From positions 4,398,501 to 4,462,500 of the forward strand of contig NZ_CP115160.1 of NCBI RefSeq assembly GCF_027594545.1: a DNA stretch of 64,000 nt. Reading direction: 5' to 3'. Shown piece by piece: positions 1 through 8,778 of this stretch (within the stretch, counting starts at the first letter, position 1; the number at the start of each line of letters is the position of its first letter). This stretch comes from Algoriphagus sp. TR-M9 (GTDB taxonomy: Bacteria > Bacteroidota > Bacteroidia > Cytophagales > Cyclobacteriaceae). A program made the position numbers and the translations under genes. The notes below the pieces were generated by a model. That model saw only the letters and a list, made by a program, of their open reading frames with translations. It did no database searches and was not told the DNA's origin.

Positions 1-1
1 A

Positions 2-1369
2 GAAAACACAACTTACGTCTTTAACTTTCAGAAGGCTGTACAAGATCTATCAGAAGGAAATCCAACAGAAAACTTAAAACTGGTATTCTCTACAGGCCCA
101 AGTATAGACAGCCTACAAGTCTCTGGTAATGTCTCCTCCTATTTTCCCGGCAGAAACACCAAGGATGAAGACATTCTTGTTGGCCTTTATCCTTTGGAAG
201 ATACCACAAATGTTTTTACGGCTGCACCATACTACCTGAGTCAGACAGATAGCATAGGTAACTTCAATATCAGTAATATCAAGGAAGGAAAATACCTAGC
301 CTATGCTTGGAAAGATGATAACAACAGTCTCAAAGCAGAATACAAATCTGAGGCCTTTGATTTTATCACTGACACCATCAGTATTGACCAAAATATTGCA
401 GGATTACAGTTCAACCTATCTAAAGGAGATCAGACACCTATAAAATTAACCAGATCCTCGCCACTAGGGACAAATTATACCATTGTCTTCAATAAAAACC
501 CCGCAGAAATTACTTTAGAAAATGAGCAGATTGGAAAAAGTGTATTCTACAGCAAAGGTGATAAGCGTATAAATCTCTATTCCGAATCCATACAAGAAGA
601 CAGTATTGCAATTAATCTAGCTGTATTGGATTCAGTAGGCTATAGCATAGACACACTGATTTATGCCAAATTTGAAGAATCGAGTAGAAATCCAGATAAG
701 CTGACTATCACCCCAAATTCAGGCCTAAGTTTTTATCAACAGATGAATGCGGAGTTAACATTCAATAAACCTGTAAAAGACATATTTTTTGATTCCCTAT
801 ACCTAGCCTATGATACAGCATCCATGATCCAAATAACCCCACAAATGCTCAGCTGGAAGGATTCATTGACCAGAGACGTATTAAATATAAAACTGGAATT
901 AGCTGATTCGATTCCTTTCGAAATATTTACCTTAAAAGCAGCCGATTCAACCTTCAGAGATATTGAAGGCCAGTACAATGAAGCAGCATTGGCTGCAAAT
1001 TATAAAAAGTTGTCTAGAGAGACTTTAGCAGATGCCATAAGTGGATCCATAGCAGGTGCTGAGCCTCCTTTTATCATTCAACTCCTGGACAGCAAAGGAA
1101 ATCTGAAGAAAGAAACCTACCTAGACAACAGTACCACATTCTCATTCAAACTCATTGAGGCAGGCAACTACCAGATACGGGTAATCGAAGATCTCAATGG
1201 CAACAGACGATGGGATCCAGCAAACTTTGAGAGAAAGAAGCACGCAGAACGCACTTTCTATCTACTAAATCCAGAAACAGGGGACAAAAATATTACCATT
1301 AGAGGGGGATGGACACTCGAAGAACAGGTGATTCAAGCGAGTCCAAAAACAGGCTTAAACACTCCCTAA
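2..1369 (+). CDS. Ig-like (SbsA-type) domain surface protein, 3' part
   Basis: The reading frame is open from the first bases of the window, so the gene starts upstream; 455 residues are visible. The opening segment has the NTTYVFNF...LVFSTG...IDSL pattern found at the edge of the SbsA-type bacterial Ig-like domain of Bacteroidota lipoproteins. The rest is beta-rich, with a prealbumin-like segment near the end (residues about 360-430) that carries an EDLNGNRRWD loop resembling a calcium-binding turn. It is probably exported and anchored at the cell surface, but the signal peptide lies outside the window. Function is unknown. It ends just before the candidate replication origin. The family call is from pattern recognition; a specific role cannot be given. 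Confidence 0.75.
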   Translation, partial: ENTTYVFNFQKAVQDLSEGNPTENLKLVFSTGPSIDSLQVSGNVSSYFPGRNTKDEDILVGLYPLEDTTNVFTAAPYYLSQTDSIGNFNISNIKEGKYLAYAWKDDNNSLKAEYKSEAFDFITDTISIDQNIAGLQFNLSKGDQTPIKLTRSSPLGTNYTIVFNKNPAEITLENEQIGKSVFYSKGDKRINLYSESIQEDSIAINLAVLDSVGYSIDTLIYAKFEESSRNPDKLTITPNSGLSFYQQMNAELTFNKPVKDIFFDSLYLAYDTASMIQITPQMLSWKDSLTRDVLNIKLELADSIPFEIFTLKAADSTFRDIEGQYNEAALAANYKKLSRETLADAISGSIAGAEPPFIIQLLDSKGNLKKETYLDNSTTFSFKLIEAGNYQIRVIEDLNGNRRWDPANFERKKHAERTFYLLNPETGDKNITIRGGWTLEEQVIQASPKTGLNTP

Positions 1370-1370
1370 A

Positions 1371-1779
1371 ATACCGTGGATAAGTACCAATATAACTGTG
1401 GATAAACGTGGACATCATTAGGACAAAGGCACACTTACCCACACAGTGCAAATCAGGAAAAACTCCCAAGCTCGTATTTGGGGAAAAGCGTACAGTTATC
1501 CACCACCTAAAATCAGGTAATCCACATCAAAATTTCCCACGCTGTAAAGAAGTCCTTTAATCCACAAAAAGCACAGAATTACTCTAAGTGAATCAATACT
1601 AATAAGTTTCATGTGGAAAAACAGGGGATAACCCGTGGACAAAGCCAATTCAACTTCATTAAAAAAGTGGAGAAGAAAAAAAGTACACTTTATCCCCAAA
1701 TCCACAGCCTTAATAACCCTAATAAAGAATTTTTTAAAAAATCTATTTTACAATTACTATAAAAAGAGAGCGTGGATAA
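1371..1779. other. oriC: candidate chromosomal replication origin (oriC)
   Basis: This gene-free stretch is packed with DnaA-box-like 9-mers (consensus TTATNCACA, either strand). There is one perfect TGTGGATAA at 1397-1405. One-mismatch copies lie at 1375-1383, 1435-1443, 1496-1504, 1518-1526, 1558-1566, 1612-1620, 1690-1698 and 1771-1779. Weaker copies lie at 1407-1415, 1623-1631, 1634-1642 and 1698-1706. Between the last two strong boxes, 1707-1770 is very AT-rich with runs of A and T, as expected of a duplex-unwinding element. No dnaA gene is seen in the window. Genes from 1837 to 12434 are all on the plus strand, which fits a fork moving rightward. Box clustering is seen directly; origin function is inferred. 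Confidence 0.72.
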
Positions 1780-1836
1780 GTCTTTGTATTCGCCTCACAT
1801 TTTGGTAATATTATAGGAACCCAAAATCTAAACCTG

Positions 1837-3585
1837 ATGGAGCTTTCTAGACTTTTTGATTTGATACCCGAGCAAATCACCATTTACGATAAGCCTATTG
1901 CCTTATCTAAAAAGGAAAACGGTACTTGGAAAAATTTCTCATCAAGGGATGTCAAAGAAATAGTCGATAATCTCAGCCTTGCATTTTTGAAAATTGGCAT
2001 AAAAGAGCAAGATAAAGTTGCGATTATTTCAGAAAACTGTCCAGAGTGGAATTTTGTAGACGTAGCACTGCAGCAAATCGGTGCGATTTCTGTCCCCATG
2101 TATCCTACCATAAGTGCTGAGGACTATCAGTATATTTTCGATCATGCCGAGGTGAAAATGGTTTTCGTGGACAATCAGGAGATTTTGGAAAAAGCCCAAG
2201 TAGCAGCTGCTGAGCGCAAGATCTATTCCTTTCAGAAATTGGAAGGAGCGCTTTTCTGGGAGGATTTTTTGGCTACAGGTTATAATGAGAACTTTGCTGA
2301 TTTGGAGCAAAGTAAAGCTAAGGTCAAGGCAGAAGATACTTTTACCATAATCTATACCTCAGGTACCACTGGAAGACCAAAAGGGGTGATGCTTTCCCAC
2401 CAAAATGTACTGTCTAATGTACTGGGAATCGCCAATATCATGATACCTGCTCGTGGTGAATCCCGGGTGTTGAGCTTTCTTCCTTTGTGCCATATCTATG
2501 AGCGCACAGGTTTTTTCTGCTTCATGCACTTAGGCTATTCTATCTACTATGCAAAAAGTATGGATACCATAGGCGAAAACCTAAAAGAAATCCAACCCCA
2601 TGCTTTTAATACCGTGCCGCGCCTTTTAGAAAAAATATATGATAAAATAGTCGCGAAAGGTTATGAGCTAAAAGGGCTGAAAAAATCACTTTTTTTCTGG
2701 GCTTTGAATCTAGGCCTGAAATACGATCCGAATATAGATCAGGGCATTTTTTACAATATGCAGTTGAAGCTGGCCAATAAGCTGATTTTCTCTAAGTGGA
2801 GAGCAGCTTTAGGTGGACAAGTCCTGCAGATCAATTCTGGAGCTTCAGCCTTACAACCCCGTTTGGCGCGGGTGTTTTGGGCAGCAGGTATCAAAGTCTG
2901 CGAGGGATATGGTTTAACCGAAACCTCTCCTGTGATCACGGTGTCTATCTGTACCGAAGAAGAGATCCGTATTGGTTCGGTGGGAAAACTCATCCAGGAT
3001 GTGGAATTGAAAATCGCTGAAGACGGTGAAATTCTCGTCAAAGGACCAAATGTCATGCAAGGATACTACAAGCAGCCCGAACTCACCGCAGAGGTGCTTC
3101 AAAATGGCTGGTTCCATACCGGTGATATAGGCGAGATGGATGGAGAATACTTGAAAATCACAGATAGGAAAAAAGAGATGTTCAAGACATCGGGTGGTAA
3201 ATACATCGCTCCACAGGCTATGGAGAATAAATTCAAAGAATCCAGCTTAATTGATCAGTTATTTGTCACAGGAGAAAACAAAAATTATCCAGGTGCATTG
3301 ATCGTTCCGAGTTTTGATGGGCTGAAAGATTACTGCCAGCACAAGGGGATCCCTTATACTTCAGACCGGGAAATGATAGCCCGACCAGATATAGTGGATA
3401 AATTTAAGCGTGAAGTGGATGAGCTGAATAAATACTTCGGAAAATGGGAGCAAATCAAACGTTTTAAATTGCTTTCTGACTCATGGAGTATAGAGACAGG
3501 AGAACTCACCCCGACTATGAAGTTGAAGCGAAAAGTCATCGAAGAGAAATATGCGAAGGAGCTCGCTGCCCTTTATGAAGAGTAA
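1837..3585 (+). CDS. long-chain fatty acid--CoA ligase (AMP-forming)
   Basis: This 582-residue enzyme would activate free fatty acids to acyl-CoA through an acyl-adenylate, the entry step for the beta-oxidation genes that follow. ANL-superfamily motifs appear in order: the P-loop YTSGTTGRPKG (173-183), GYGLTETSP (357-365), GWFHTGD (424-430) and the hinge region DRKKEMFKTSGGKY (443-456). Length is normal for the FadD/FACL family. No signal peptide is present, so it is cytosolic or membrane-associated. It lies between the candidate origin and a MarR-type regulator. Substrate chain length cannot be read from the sequence, so no firm gene symbol is given. The ATG at 1837 has no Shine-Dalgarno, which is usual in this phylum. 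Confidence 0.92.
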   Translation: MELSRLFDLIPEQITIYDKPIALSKKENGTWKNFSSRDVKEIVDNLSLAFLKIGIKEQDKVAIISENCPEWNFVDVALQQIGAISVPMYPTISAEDYQYIFDHAEVKMVFVDNQEILEKAQVAAAERKIYSFQKLEGALFWEDFLATGYNENFADLEQSKAKVKAEDTFTIIYTSGTTGRPKGVMLSHQNVLSNVLGIANIMIPARGESRVLSFLPLCHIYERTGFFCFMHLGYSIYYAKSMDTIGENLKEIQPHAFNTVPRLLEKIYDKIVAKGYELKGLKKSLFFWALNLGLKYDPNIDQGIFYNMQLKLANKLIFSKWRAALGGQVLQINSGASALQPRLARVFWAAGIKVCEGYGLTETSPVITVSICTEEEIRIGSVGKLIQDVELKIAEDGEILVKGPNVMQGYYKQPELTAEVLQNGWFHTGDIGEMDGEYLKITDRKKEMFKTSGGKYIAPQAMENKFKESSLIDQLFVTGENKNYPGALIVPSFDGLKDYCQHKGIPYTSDREMIARPDIVDKFKREVDELNKYFGKWEQIKRFKLLSDSWSIETGELTPTMKLKRKVIEEKYAKELAALYEE

Positions 3586-3629
3586 ATCATATTATTACCT
3601 AACAGTCAAGTACTACTTTTCCCATAATA

Positions 3630-3690
3630 ATTGAGCTAGATCAATTATATGATGCATGCATAACTTTTTTACTATTTAGTATGCATGCAT
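3630..3690. promoter_or_regulatory. palindromic repeats upstream of the MarR gene, possible operator
   Basis: The self-complementary 10-mer ATGCATGCAT occurs twice, at 3652-3661 and 3681-3690, 29 bp apart or close to three helical turns. A third dyad, ATTGA-N6-TCAAT, lies at 3630-3645. All sit in the 157-bp gap before the MarR-type gene. Autoregulated MarR proteins usually bind such palindromes, so these are plausible operator half-sites. Binding is inferred. Confidence 0.45.
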
Positions 3691-3742
3691 ACAATATTTT
3701 TAGTATTTTAGATTCCCTCAAAACTAGAAGAATTCCGAAGAG

Positions 3743-4213
3743 ATGAAGAGAGAAGAAACGGTCGATTACCATATCAAAAGTGCCTGGCATGCGATTTCCA
3801 GAATGTACAATCAACAGGCAGCTGAGGAGGGGTTTACCACGGCGATAGGCTTTGTGCTGATCAATATCAATTCCACTGAGGGAACTCCAGCCACCAAAAT
3901 CGCCCCAAAACTGGGTCTAGAGACCAGAAGTCTGACCCGCATGCTCAAAACTATGGAGGAAAAAGGCCTGATTTACAAAAAGCCCGATCTGGTGGATAAG
4001 CGTTCGGTACGCATTTTTCTTTCCGAAGAAGGAAAGCGAAAAAAAGCCATCTCTATCAATACCATCCGGGAATTCAACGAGCAGGTGCGTGAAGTAGTGA
4101 GCGAGGATGACCTCGATCGTTTCTTTACCGTATTTGAAAAGATCCAACTTGTGATAGATCAGATCCAAACGGATAAAGGAGTAGATATTCACAAACCAAT
4201 ATTTGAATTATAA
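3743..4213 (+). CDS. MarR family transcriptional regulator
   Basis: This 156-residue winged-helix protein has the MarR layout. An N-terminal dimerisation helix is followed by the helix-turn-helix (about 47-77, with KLGLETRSLTRML as recognition region) and a wing with DKRSVRIFLSEEG (about 84-97). C-terminal helices complete the dimer. It sits between the acyl-CoA ligase and the hydroxyacyl-CoA dehydrogenase gene, 43 bp ahead of the latter and on the same strand. The simplest reading is a local repressor of the fatty-acid degradation genes that responds to acyl-CoA or a related ligand. Family assignment is firm; target and ligand are inferred from position. Palindromes just upstream suggest autoregulation. 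Confidence 0.88.
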   Translation: MKREETVDYHIKSAWHAISRMYNQQAAEEGFTTAIGFVLININSTEGTPATKIAPKLGLETRSLTRMLKTMEEKGLIYKKPDLVDKRSVRIFLSEEGKRKKAISINTIREFNEQVREVVSEDDLDRFFTVFEKIQLVIDQIQTDKGVDIHKPIFEL

Positions 4214-4256
4214 ACCAACACAACCACGAGGTTAATATGACCAAAAGCCCAAAATT

Positions 4257-6662
4257 ATGAACAGAACCATTAAAAAAGTAGCCATTTTAGGTTCGGGAGT
4301 TATGGGGTCTAGAATTGCCTGCCACTTTGCCAATATAGGGGTGCAGGTACTTTTGCTAGACATAGTGCCTTTCGAACTGACAGAACAGGAAAAGAACAAA
4401 GGACTGAGCAAAGAGGATCCAGTGGTGCGAAACCGCATGGTTAATTCAGCTTTGCAGAGCACCTTGAAGTCCAATCCCTCGCCTATTTACGACAAAGCAT
4501 TTGCGGAGCGGATTTCGACCGGGAATTTTGACGACGACTTGCACAAAATCAAAGATTACGATTGGGTAATGGAGGTGATTGTTGAAAGACTCGATATCAA
4601 GCAATCACTTTTTGATAAAGTAGAAAAGTATAGAAAACCGGGAACACTGATTACCTCAAATACTTCGGGAATACCTATGCATATGATGTGCGAGGGAAGA
4701 TCAGAAGATTTTCAGGAGAATTTCGCTGGAACTCACTTTTTCAATCCACCGAGATATCTGCGCTTATTGGAAATCATACCAGGCCCGAACACAAAGCCGG
4801 AAATCATTGATTTTCTGATGGAATATGGAGATAAATTCCTCGGCAAAGAGACCGTACTTTGTAAAGATACGCCCGCCTTTATAGCCAATAGAATCGGGGT
4901 TTATGCGATTATTTCTGCAATGCATACCATAGAAAAAATGGGTCTAGGCGTTTCAGAAGTGGATAAATTGACCGGCACGGTGATAGGACGAGCCAAGTCC
5001 GCGACCTTCCGAACCATGGACGTGGTAGGCTTAGATACTACGGTCAATGTGGCCAATAATCTATACAAGGTTTTACCAAATGACGAGTCACGGGAAAAAT
5101 TCAAACTTCCAAAAATCATGGAAGTGCTCTATGAGAAGAAATGGCTAGGTGATAAGACTGGATCCGGATATTTCAATATGATCCGCCATAAAGATGGCTC
5201 TAAGGAATTAAAGGAAATAGACTTTGAGACCTTTGAATATAAGGATGTAGAAAAACCCAAGTTTAAAGCCTTAGAATCTGCCAAGGAATTTGAGGATCTG
5301 AAAAAGCGAATCAAACATCTGGTTAATTTCGATGATAAAGCAGGTGAATTCTACCGTGCAACTTTTTATGATCTCTTTAGATACTGTTCATTCAGAATTC
5401 CAGAAATCGCAGACGAACTATTCAGAATAGATCAGGCGGTCAGCGCAGGATTTGGCTGGGAACTCGGACCTTTCGAAAACTGGGATTTACTCGGTGTGAA
5501 GGAGACTGCGGAGAAAATGGAAGCTGCTGGAGAAAAACCGGCTGCTTGGGTTTATGAAATGCTCGAAGCCGGAAATGAAGCCTTTTACAAAGTAGAAAAT
5601 GGCAAGAAACACTTCTACGACATTGCGAGCAAAAGCTACAAGGAAGTTCCTGGAATGGATGATTTTATCATTTTGGACACGCTGAAATCTGCCGGAAAGG
5701 AAATCTGGAGCAATGCTGGTGCCTCCATCTATGATATGGGTGATGAGGTGATCGGATTGGAATTCCATAGCAAAATGAACTCCATGGGCCAGGAAGTGAT
5801 CGAAGGAATCAATACTGCAATCGGAATGGCTGAGAAATCCTACAAGGGACTGGTAATCGGAAACGAAGGTGCTAATTTCTCTGCCGGAGCCAATCTGGCC
5901 ATGTTATTTATGTTTGCTGGAGATCAGGATTTTGATGAAATCAATCTGATGATTGCCCAGTTCCAAAATACCATGATGCGGGCGAGATTTTCGGCTGTAC
6001 CGGTGGTAGTGGCTCCTCACAACATGGCACTTGGAGGCGGATGTGAGCTTTCCCTTCACTCTGACCACGTGCAGGCACATGCAGAATTATACATGGGTTT
6101 GGTGGAAGTTGGCGTCGGTTTGATTCCAGCTGGAGGAGGTACTAAGGAGATGACCTTGAGATTTTCCAATGCTGTGAAATCCGGTGATGTAGAGCTGAAT
6201 CGCTTGCAGGATACCTTCATGAATATTGCCATGGCCAAAGTGTCCACCTCTGCAGAGGAAGCGAGGAATTTGGGTTATTTGAGAAAGTCAGATGGGATCA
6301 CCCTGAATAGAAAGCGTCAGTTGGCAGAAGCTAAGTCTAAGGTCCTTTCCTTGCATGAAGCGGGCTATACCCAGCCGATTGAGCAAACGGATATTCGTGT
6401 ACTTGGCAAGGAATCGTTAGCACTCTTTGAAGCGGGAATCACCGGGATGAGGTATGGGGCATATATCTCAGAGCACGACGCTCTGATCGCTAAAAAACTA
6501 GCCTATGTAATGTCTGGTGGGGATTTGTCCTCGCCAACTGAAGTTTCTGAGCGATACTTATTGGACTTGGAGCGTGAGGCATTCTTGAGCTTGACTGGAG
6601 AGAAGAAAACGCTGGAGAGAATTCACAGTATTTTATTCAAAGGAAAACCATTAAGGAATTAG
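4257..6662 (+). CDS. 3-hydroxyacyl-CoA dehydrogenase / enoyl-CoA hydratase fusion (FadN type)
   Basis: This 801-residue bifunctional enzyme covers the hydration and NAD-dependent oxidation steps of beta-oxidation. The N-terminal dehydrogenase has a Rossmann GSGVMG (12-17) and the THFFNPP segment with the catalytic histidine near 160. A second 3HCDH-type helical region follows. The crotonase domain is C-terminal, with GANFSAGANL (about 536), ALGGGCELSLH (about 590) and GVGLIPAGGG (about 617). Dehydrogenase first and hydratase second is the order of Bacillus FadN rather than E. coli FadB. The downstream order thiolase then acyl-CoA dehydrogenase also matches the fadN-fadA-fadE operon, except that a four-helix-bundle gene separates each pair. 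Confidence 0.93.
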   Translation: MNRTIKKVAILGSGVMGSRIACHFANIGVQVLLLDIVPFELTEQEKNKGLSKEDPVVRNRMVNSALQSTLKSNPSPIYDKAFAERISTGNFDDDLHKIKDYDWVMEVIVERLDIKQSLFDKVEKYRKPGTLITSNTSGIPMHMMCEGRSEDFQENFAGTHFFNPPRYLRLLEIIPGPNTKPEIIDFLMEYGDKFLGKETVLCKDTPAFIANRIGVYAIISAMHTIEKMGLGVSEVDKLTGTVIGRAKSATFRTMDVVGLDTTVNVANNLYKVLPNDESREKFKLPKIMEVLYEKKWLGDKTGSGYFNMIRHKDGSKELKEIDFETFEYKDVEKPKFKALESAKEFEDLKKRIKHLVNFDDKAGEFYRATFYDLFRYCSFRIPEIADELFRIDQAVSAGFGWELGPFENWDLLGVKETAEKMEAAGEKPAAWVYEMLEAGNEAFYKVENGKKHFYDIASKSYKEVPGMDDFIILDTLKSAGKEIWSNAGASIYDMGDEVIGLEFHSKMNSMGQEVIEGINTAIGMAEKSYKGLVIGNEGANFSAGANLAMLFMFAGDQDFDEINLMIAQFQNTMMRARFSAVPVVVAPHNMALGGGCELSLHSDHVQAHAELYMGLVEVGVGLIPAGGGTKEMTLRFSNAVKSGDVELNRLQDTFMNIAMAKVSTSAEEARNLGYLRKSDGITLNRKRQLAEAKSKVLSLHEAGYTQPIEQTDIRVLGKESLALFEAGITGMRYGAYISEHDALIAKKLAYVMSGGDLSSPTEVSERYLLDLEREAFLSLTGEKKTLERIHSILFKGKPLRN

Positions 6663-6702
6663 TAGCAAGCTATAAGTATCAAGTATCTAGACACAAGTAT
6701 CA

Positions 6703-7095
6703 AGAACCAAGAATCAAGATTTAACCTAAAATTAATTGTCATGCATAATTTCAAGAATTTAAAAGTTTGGCAAAAGTCGGTAGATCTGGCTGTTAAAATC
6801 TATAAGATTACTTCTGAATTTCCTGTTTCAGAGAAATTTGGAATGACTTCTCAGATGCGTAGAGCAGGCGTTTCTATTCCTTCAAATATAGCTGAAGGAA
6901 CAGCAAAATCATTTTCTAATTCGCTAGAAATCAGTTTGGGAGAAAGCTTTGAATTAGAAACTCAAATGATTATAGCAGAAAGGGTTAATCTAATTTCAAA
7001 TGAAACAGCTCAACAATTAGAAGCTGATATTTCTGAAGTTCAACGAATGATCCTAGGCTTTAAAGCAACACTCACTACTTAGAATTCTTGGTTCT
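6703..7095. repeat. IVP cassette A: CAAG-rich flanks with 12-bp inverted repeat around a four-helix-bundle gene
   Basis: The 12-mer AGAACCAAGAAT at 6703-6714 reappears as its reverse complement at 7084-7095, bracketing the small ORF at 6741-7082. The left flank from 6663 is low-complexity, built of words such as AAGTATCAAG, TAGACACAAG and CAAGAATCAAGATT. The right flank contains the opposite-strand words. A second cassette with the same design lies after the next operon gene. The arrangement is visible in the sequence; that it is a transposable or RNA-processed unit is inference. Confidence 0.55.
6741..7082 (+). CDS. four-helix bundle protein (23S rRNA intervening-sequence protein family)
   Basis: This 113-residue, mostly helical protein carries the family signature SQMRRAGVSIPSNIAEG (about 37-53) followed by a FELETQM-type helix. 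Members were first seen encoded inside intervening sequences of 23S rRNA genes, and the same fold is used by Avd, the accessory protein of diversity-generating retroelements. Neither rRNA nor a reverse transcriptase is nearby here. The gene is wedged between two beta-oxidation genes on the same strand. It has its own repeat-rich flanks, which suggests a later insertion. Its molecular role is not established. A paralogue lies at 8397-8759. Confidence 0.9.
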   Translation: MHNFKNLKVWQKSVDLAVKIYKITSEFPVSEKFGMTSQMRRAGVSIPSNIAEGTAKSFSNSLEISLGESFELETQMIIAERVNLISNETAQQLEADISEVQRMILGFKATLTT

Positions 7096-7132
7096 GAAAT
7101 CTTGGCTCTAACAATCTAAAAAATAATAATCA

Positions 7133-8308
7133 ATGGAAGCATATATAGTAAATGGATATAGATCGGCGGTCGGAAAAGCCAAAAAAGGTGGATTCAGGTT
7201 TTATCGCCCAGATGATTTGGCAGCGGATGTAATCAAACACCTGGTGGCCAACACCCCAGGTTTGGAAACCAAAATGGTGGATGACCTCATCGTGGGAAAT
7301 GCTGTTCCAGAAGCGGAACAGGGAATGCAAATGGGACGGATGATTTCTCTGCTAGCACTCGGAGTGGAAAATCCTGGATTTATCGTGAACCGGTATTGTG
7401 GTTCAGGGATCGAAGCAATTGCATTGGCAGTGGGAAAAGTAAAGGCCGGAATGGCAGACTGCATTATTGCCGGAGGTACAGAATCCATGTCTATGGTACC
7501 CATGATGGGCTATAAAACCGTTTTGAATTACAAAATCGCTACCGAGCACCCTTCCTATTACATCAGTATGGGATTGACTGCTGAAGAATTGGCTGCAGAA
7601 TACAGCATCACCAGAGAGGATTCAGATGCTTTTTCTGTGAAATCTCATGAGAAAGCTATTGAAGCGATTAAGTCTGGCAAATTCAAAGATGAGATCGTTC
7701 CTGTAGAAGTCGAAGAGACTTATCTGGATGAAAAGGGCAAAAAGAAAACCAGAACCCAAATCATCGATACAGATGAAGGGCCTAGACCTGGGACTACTAT
7801 GGAGGTGCTGTCTGGCCTTAAGCCGGCTTTCAAAAATAAAGGCCAGGTGACAGCCGGAAATTCATCTCAAACATCAGACGGGGCAGCATTTGTAGTGGTG
7901 ATGTCAGAGCGACTGATGAAATCACTAAATCTAGAGCCTGTGGCCCGAATGATGTCTTACAGTGCGGCGGGAGTGGATCCTAGGATTATGGGAATCGGTC
8001 CAAAAGAAGCTGTGCCAAAAGCATTGAAGCAGGCAGGGTTGAGCTTGAATGATATAGACTTGATCGAGCTGAATGAGGCTTTTGCTGCACAAAGTCTAGC
8101 CGTAATCAAAGCCCTGGACCTCAATCCAGAGATAGTCAATGTCAATGGTGGAGCAGTAGCACTAGGACACCCACTTGGATGTACCGGAGCGAAGCTTTCC
8201 GTTCAAATGTTCAATGAACTCCGACGCCAGAACAAGAAATATGGCCTTGTCACTGCATGTGTAGGCGGTGGTCAGGGTGTTGCTGGAGTTTATGAATTGT
8301 TGAAATAA
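7133..8308 (+). CDS. acetyl-CoA C-acyltransferase (thiolase, FadA type)
   Basis: This 391-residue thiolase cleaves 3-ketoacyl-CoA to acetyl-CoA and a shortened acyl-CoA. The nucleophile Cys89 lies in NRYCGSGIEAI. His346 lies in GGAVALGHPLGCTGA and Cys376 in CVGGGQG, completing the catalytic set. Length is typical of the degradative class. It is the third step of the pathway encoded by this block. An acetyl-CoA acetyltransferase acting only on C4 substrate would look similar, but the company of a FadN-type enzyme and an acyl-CoA dehydrogenase favours beta-oxidation. The gap to the upstream four-helix-bundle gene is 50 bp. Confidence 0.92.
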   Translation: MEAYIVNGYRSAVGKAKKGGFRFYRPDDLAADVIKHLVANTPGLETKMVDDLIVGNAVPEAEQGMQMGRMISLLALGVENPGFIVNRYCGSGIEAIALAVGKVKAGMADCIIAGGTESMSMVPMMGYKTVLNYKIATEHPSYYISMGLTAEELAAEYSITREDSDAFSVKSHEKAIEAIKSGKFKDEIVPVEVEETYLDEKGKKKTRTQIIDTDEGPRPGTTMEVLSGLKPAFKNKGQVTAGNSSQTSDGAAFVVVMSERLMKSLNLEPVARMMSYSAAGVDPRIMGIGPKEAVPKALKQAGLSLNDIDLIELNEAFAAQSLAVIKALDLNPEIVNVNGGAVALGHPLGCTGAKLSVQMFNELRRQNKKYGLVTACVGGGQGVAGVYELLK

Positions 8309-8327
8309 GTATAAAGACATAAGACGC

Positions 8328-8778
8328 TAGACATAAGACAATAGAGTCTAGCGCAAGTCTAACCTTTATGATTGTTCCATTTTAACTATATCAATCATGC
8401 ACAATTACAAAGAACTATTCGTCTGGAAAAGAGCAATTAAATTATGTGTTCACATTTATAAGCTAACCGCAGATTTTCCCAATGAGGAAAGATTTGGCTT
8501 GATTTCTCAGATGCGAAGAGCTTCGGTTTCTGTTCCTTCAAACATTGCTGAAGGTGGAGGAAGAAGGACAGATAAGGAATTTGTGCATTTTCTTGGAATA
8601 GCCCATGGTTCAATTTGCGAACTGGAAACCCAACTCTATGTAAGTGTAGAATTAGAGTTTACTGATTTCGATAAAATTGATTTCGTCACAAACGAAATCA
8701 CTGAAATACAAAAAATGCTTTATGCTTTGATACTAAAGTTCGATTCGAAATTGAGTTAATTCTAGTGTCTTATGTCTA
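8328..8778. repeat. IVP cassette B: 20-bp inverted repeat (18/20) around a four-helix-bundle gene
   Basis: The 20 bases at 8328-8347 and the reverse complement of 8759-8778 agree at 18 positions, including the unbroken 13-mer TAGACATAAGACA. The right arm begins at the last base of the small gene's stop codon. The left flank also holds a second AGACATAAGAC-like copy at 8315-8325 and GTCTAGCG at 8346-8353. The word family matches the flanks of cassette A and short stretches near 38781-38818 and 57608-57632. Pairing of the two arms would loop out the small ORF, as in rRNA intervening sequences. Confidence 0.6.
8397..8759 (+). CDS. four-helix bundle protein (23S rRNA intervening-sequence protein family), second copy
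   Basis: This 120-residue paralogue of the 6741-7082 product has the signature SQMRRASVSVPSNIAEG and a matching CELETQLY helix. Outside these motifs the two proteins differ widely, so they are not a recent tandem duplication; they look like two independent arrivals of the same kind of cassette. The gene sits between the thiolase and acyl-CoA dehydrogenase genes, on the same strand, with an inverted repeat at its borders. Family assignment is firm and function unknown. Expression would presumably come from read-through of the fad transcript unless the flanks carry a promoter, which I could not identify. Confidence 0.9.
   Translation: MHNYKELFVWKRAIKLCVHIYKLTADFPNEERFGLISQMRRASVSVPSNIAEGGGRRTDKEFVHFLGIAHGSICELETQLYVSVELEFTDFDKIDFVTNEITEIQKMLYALILKFDSKLS

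Noticed and set aside
1496..1705. 69-codon reading frame on the minus strand in the gap before the acyl-CoA ligase
   Set aside because: It overlaps the DnaA-box cluster, its composition follows the box sequences, and it has no recognisable features.
8311..8353. CRISPR-like repeat array
   Set aside because: The short repeated words are irregular in spacing and length, with no unique spacers or cas genes.
6741..8759. Diversity-generating retroelement (the four-helix-bundle fold resembles Avd)
   Set aside because: No reverse transcriptase and no template/variable repeat pair with adenine-specific differences are seen nearby.
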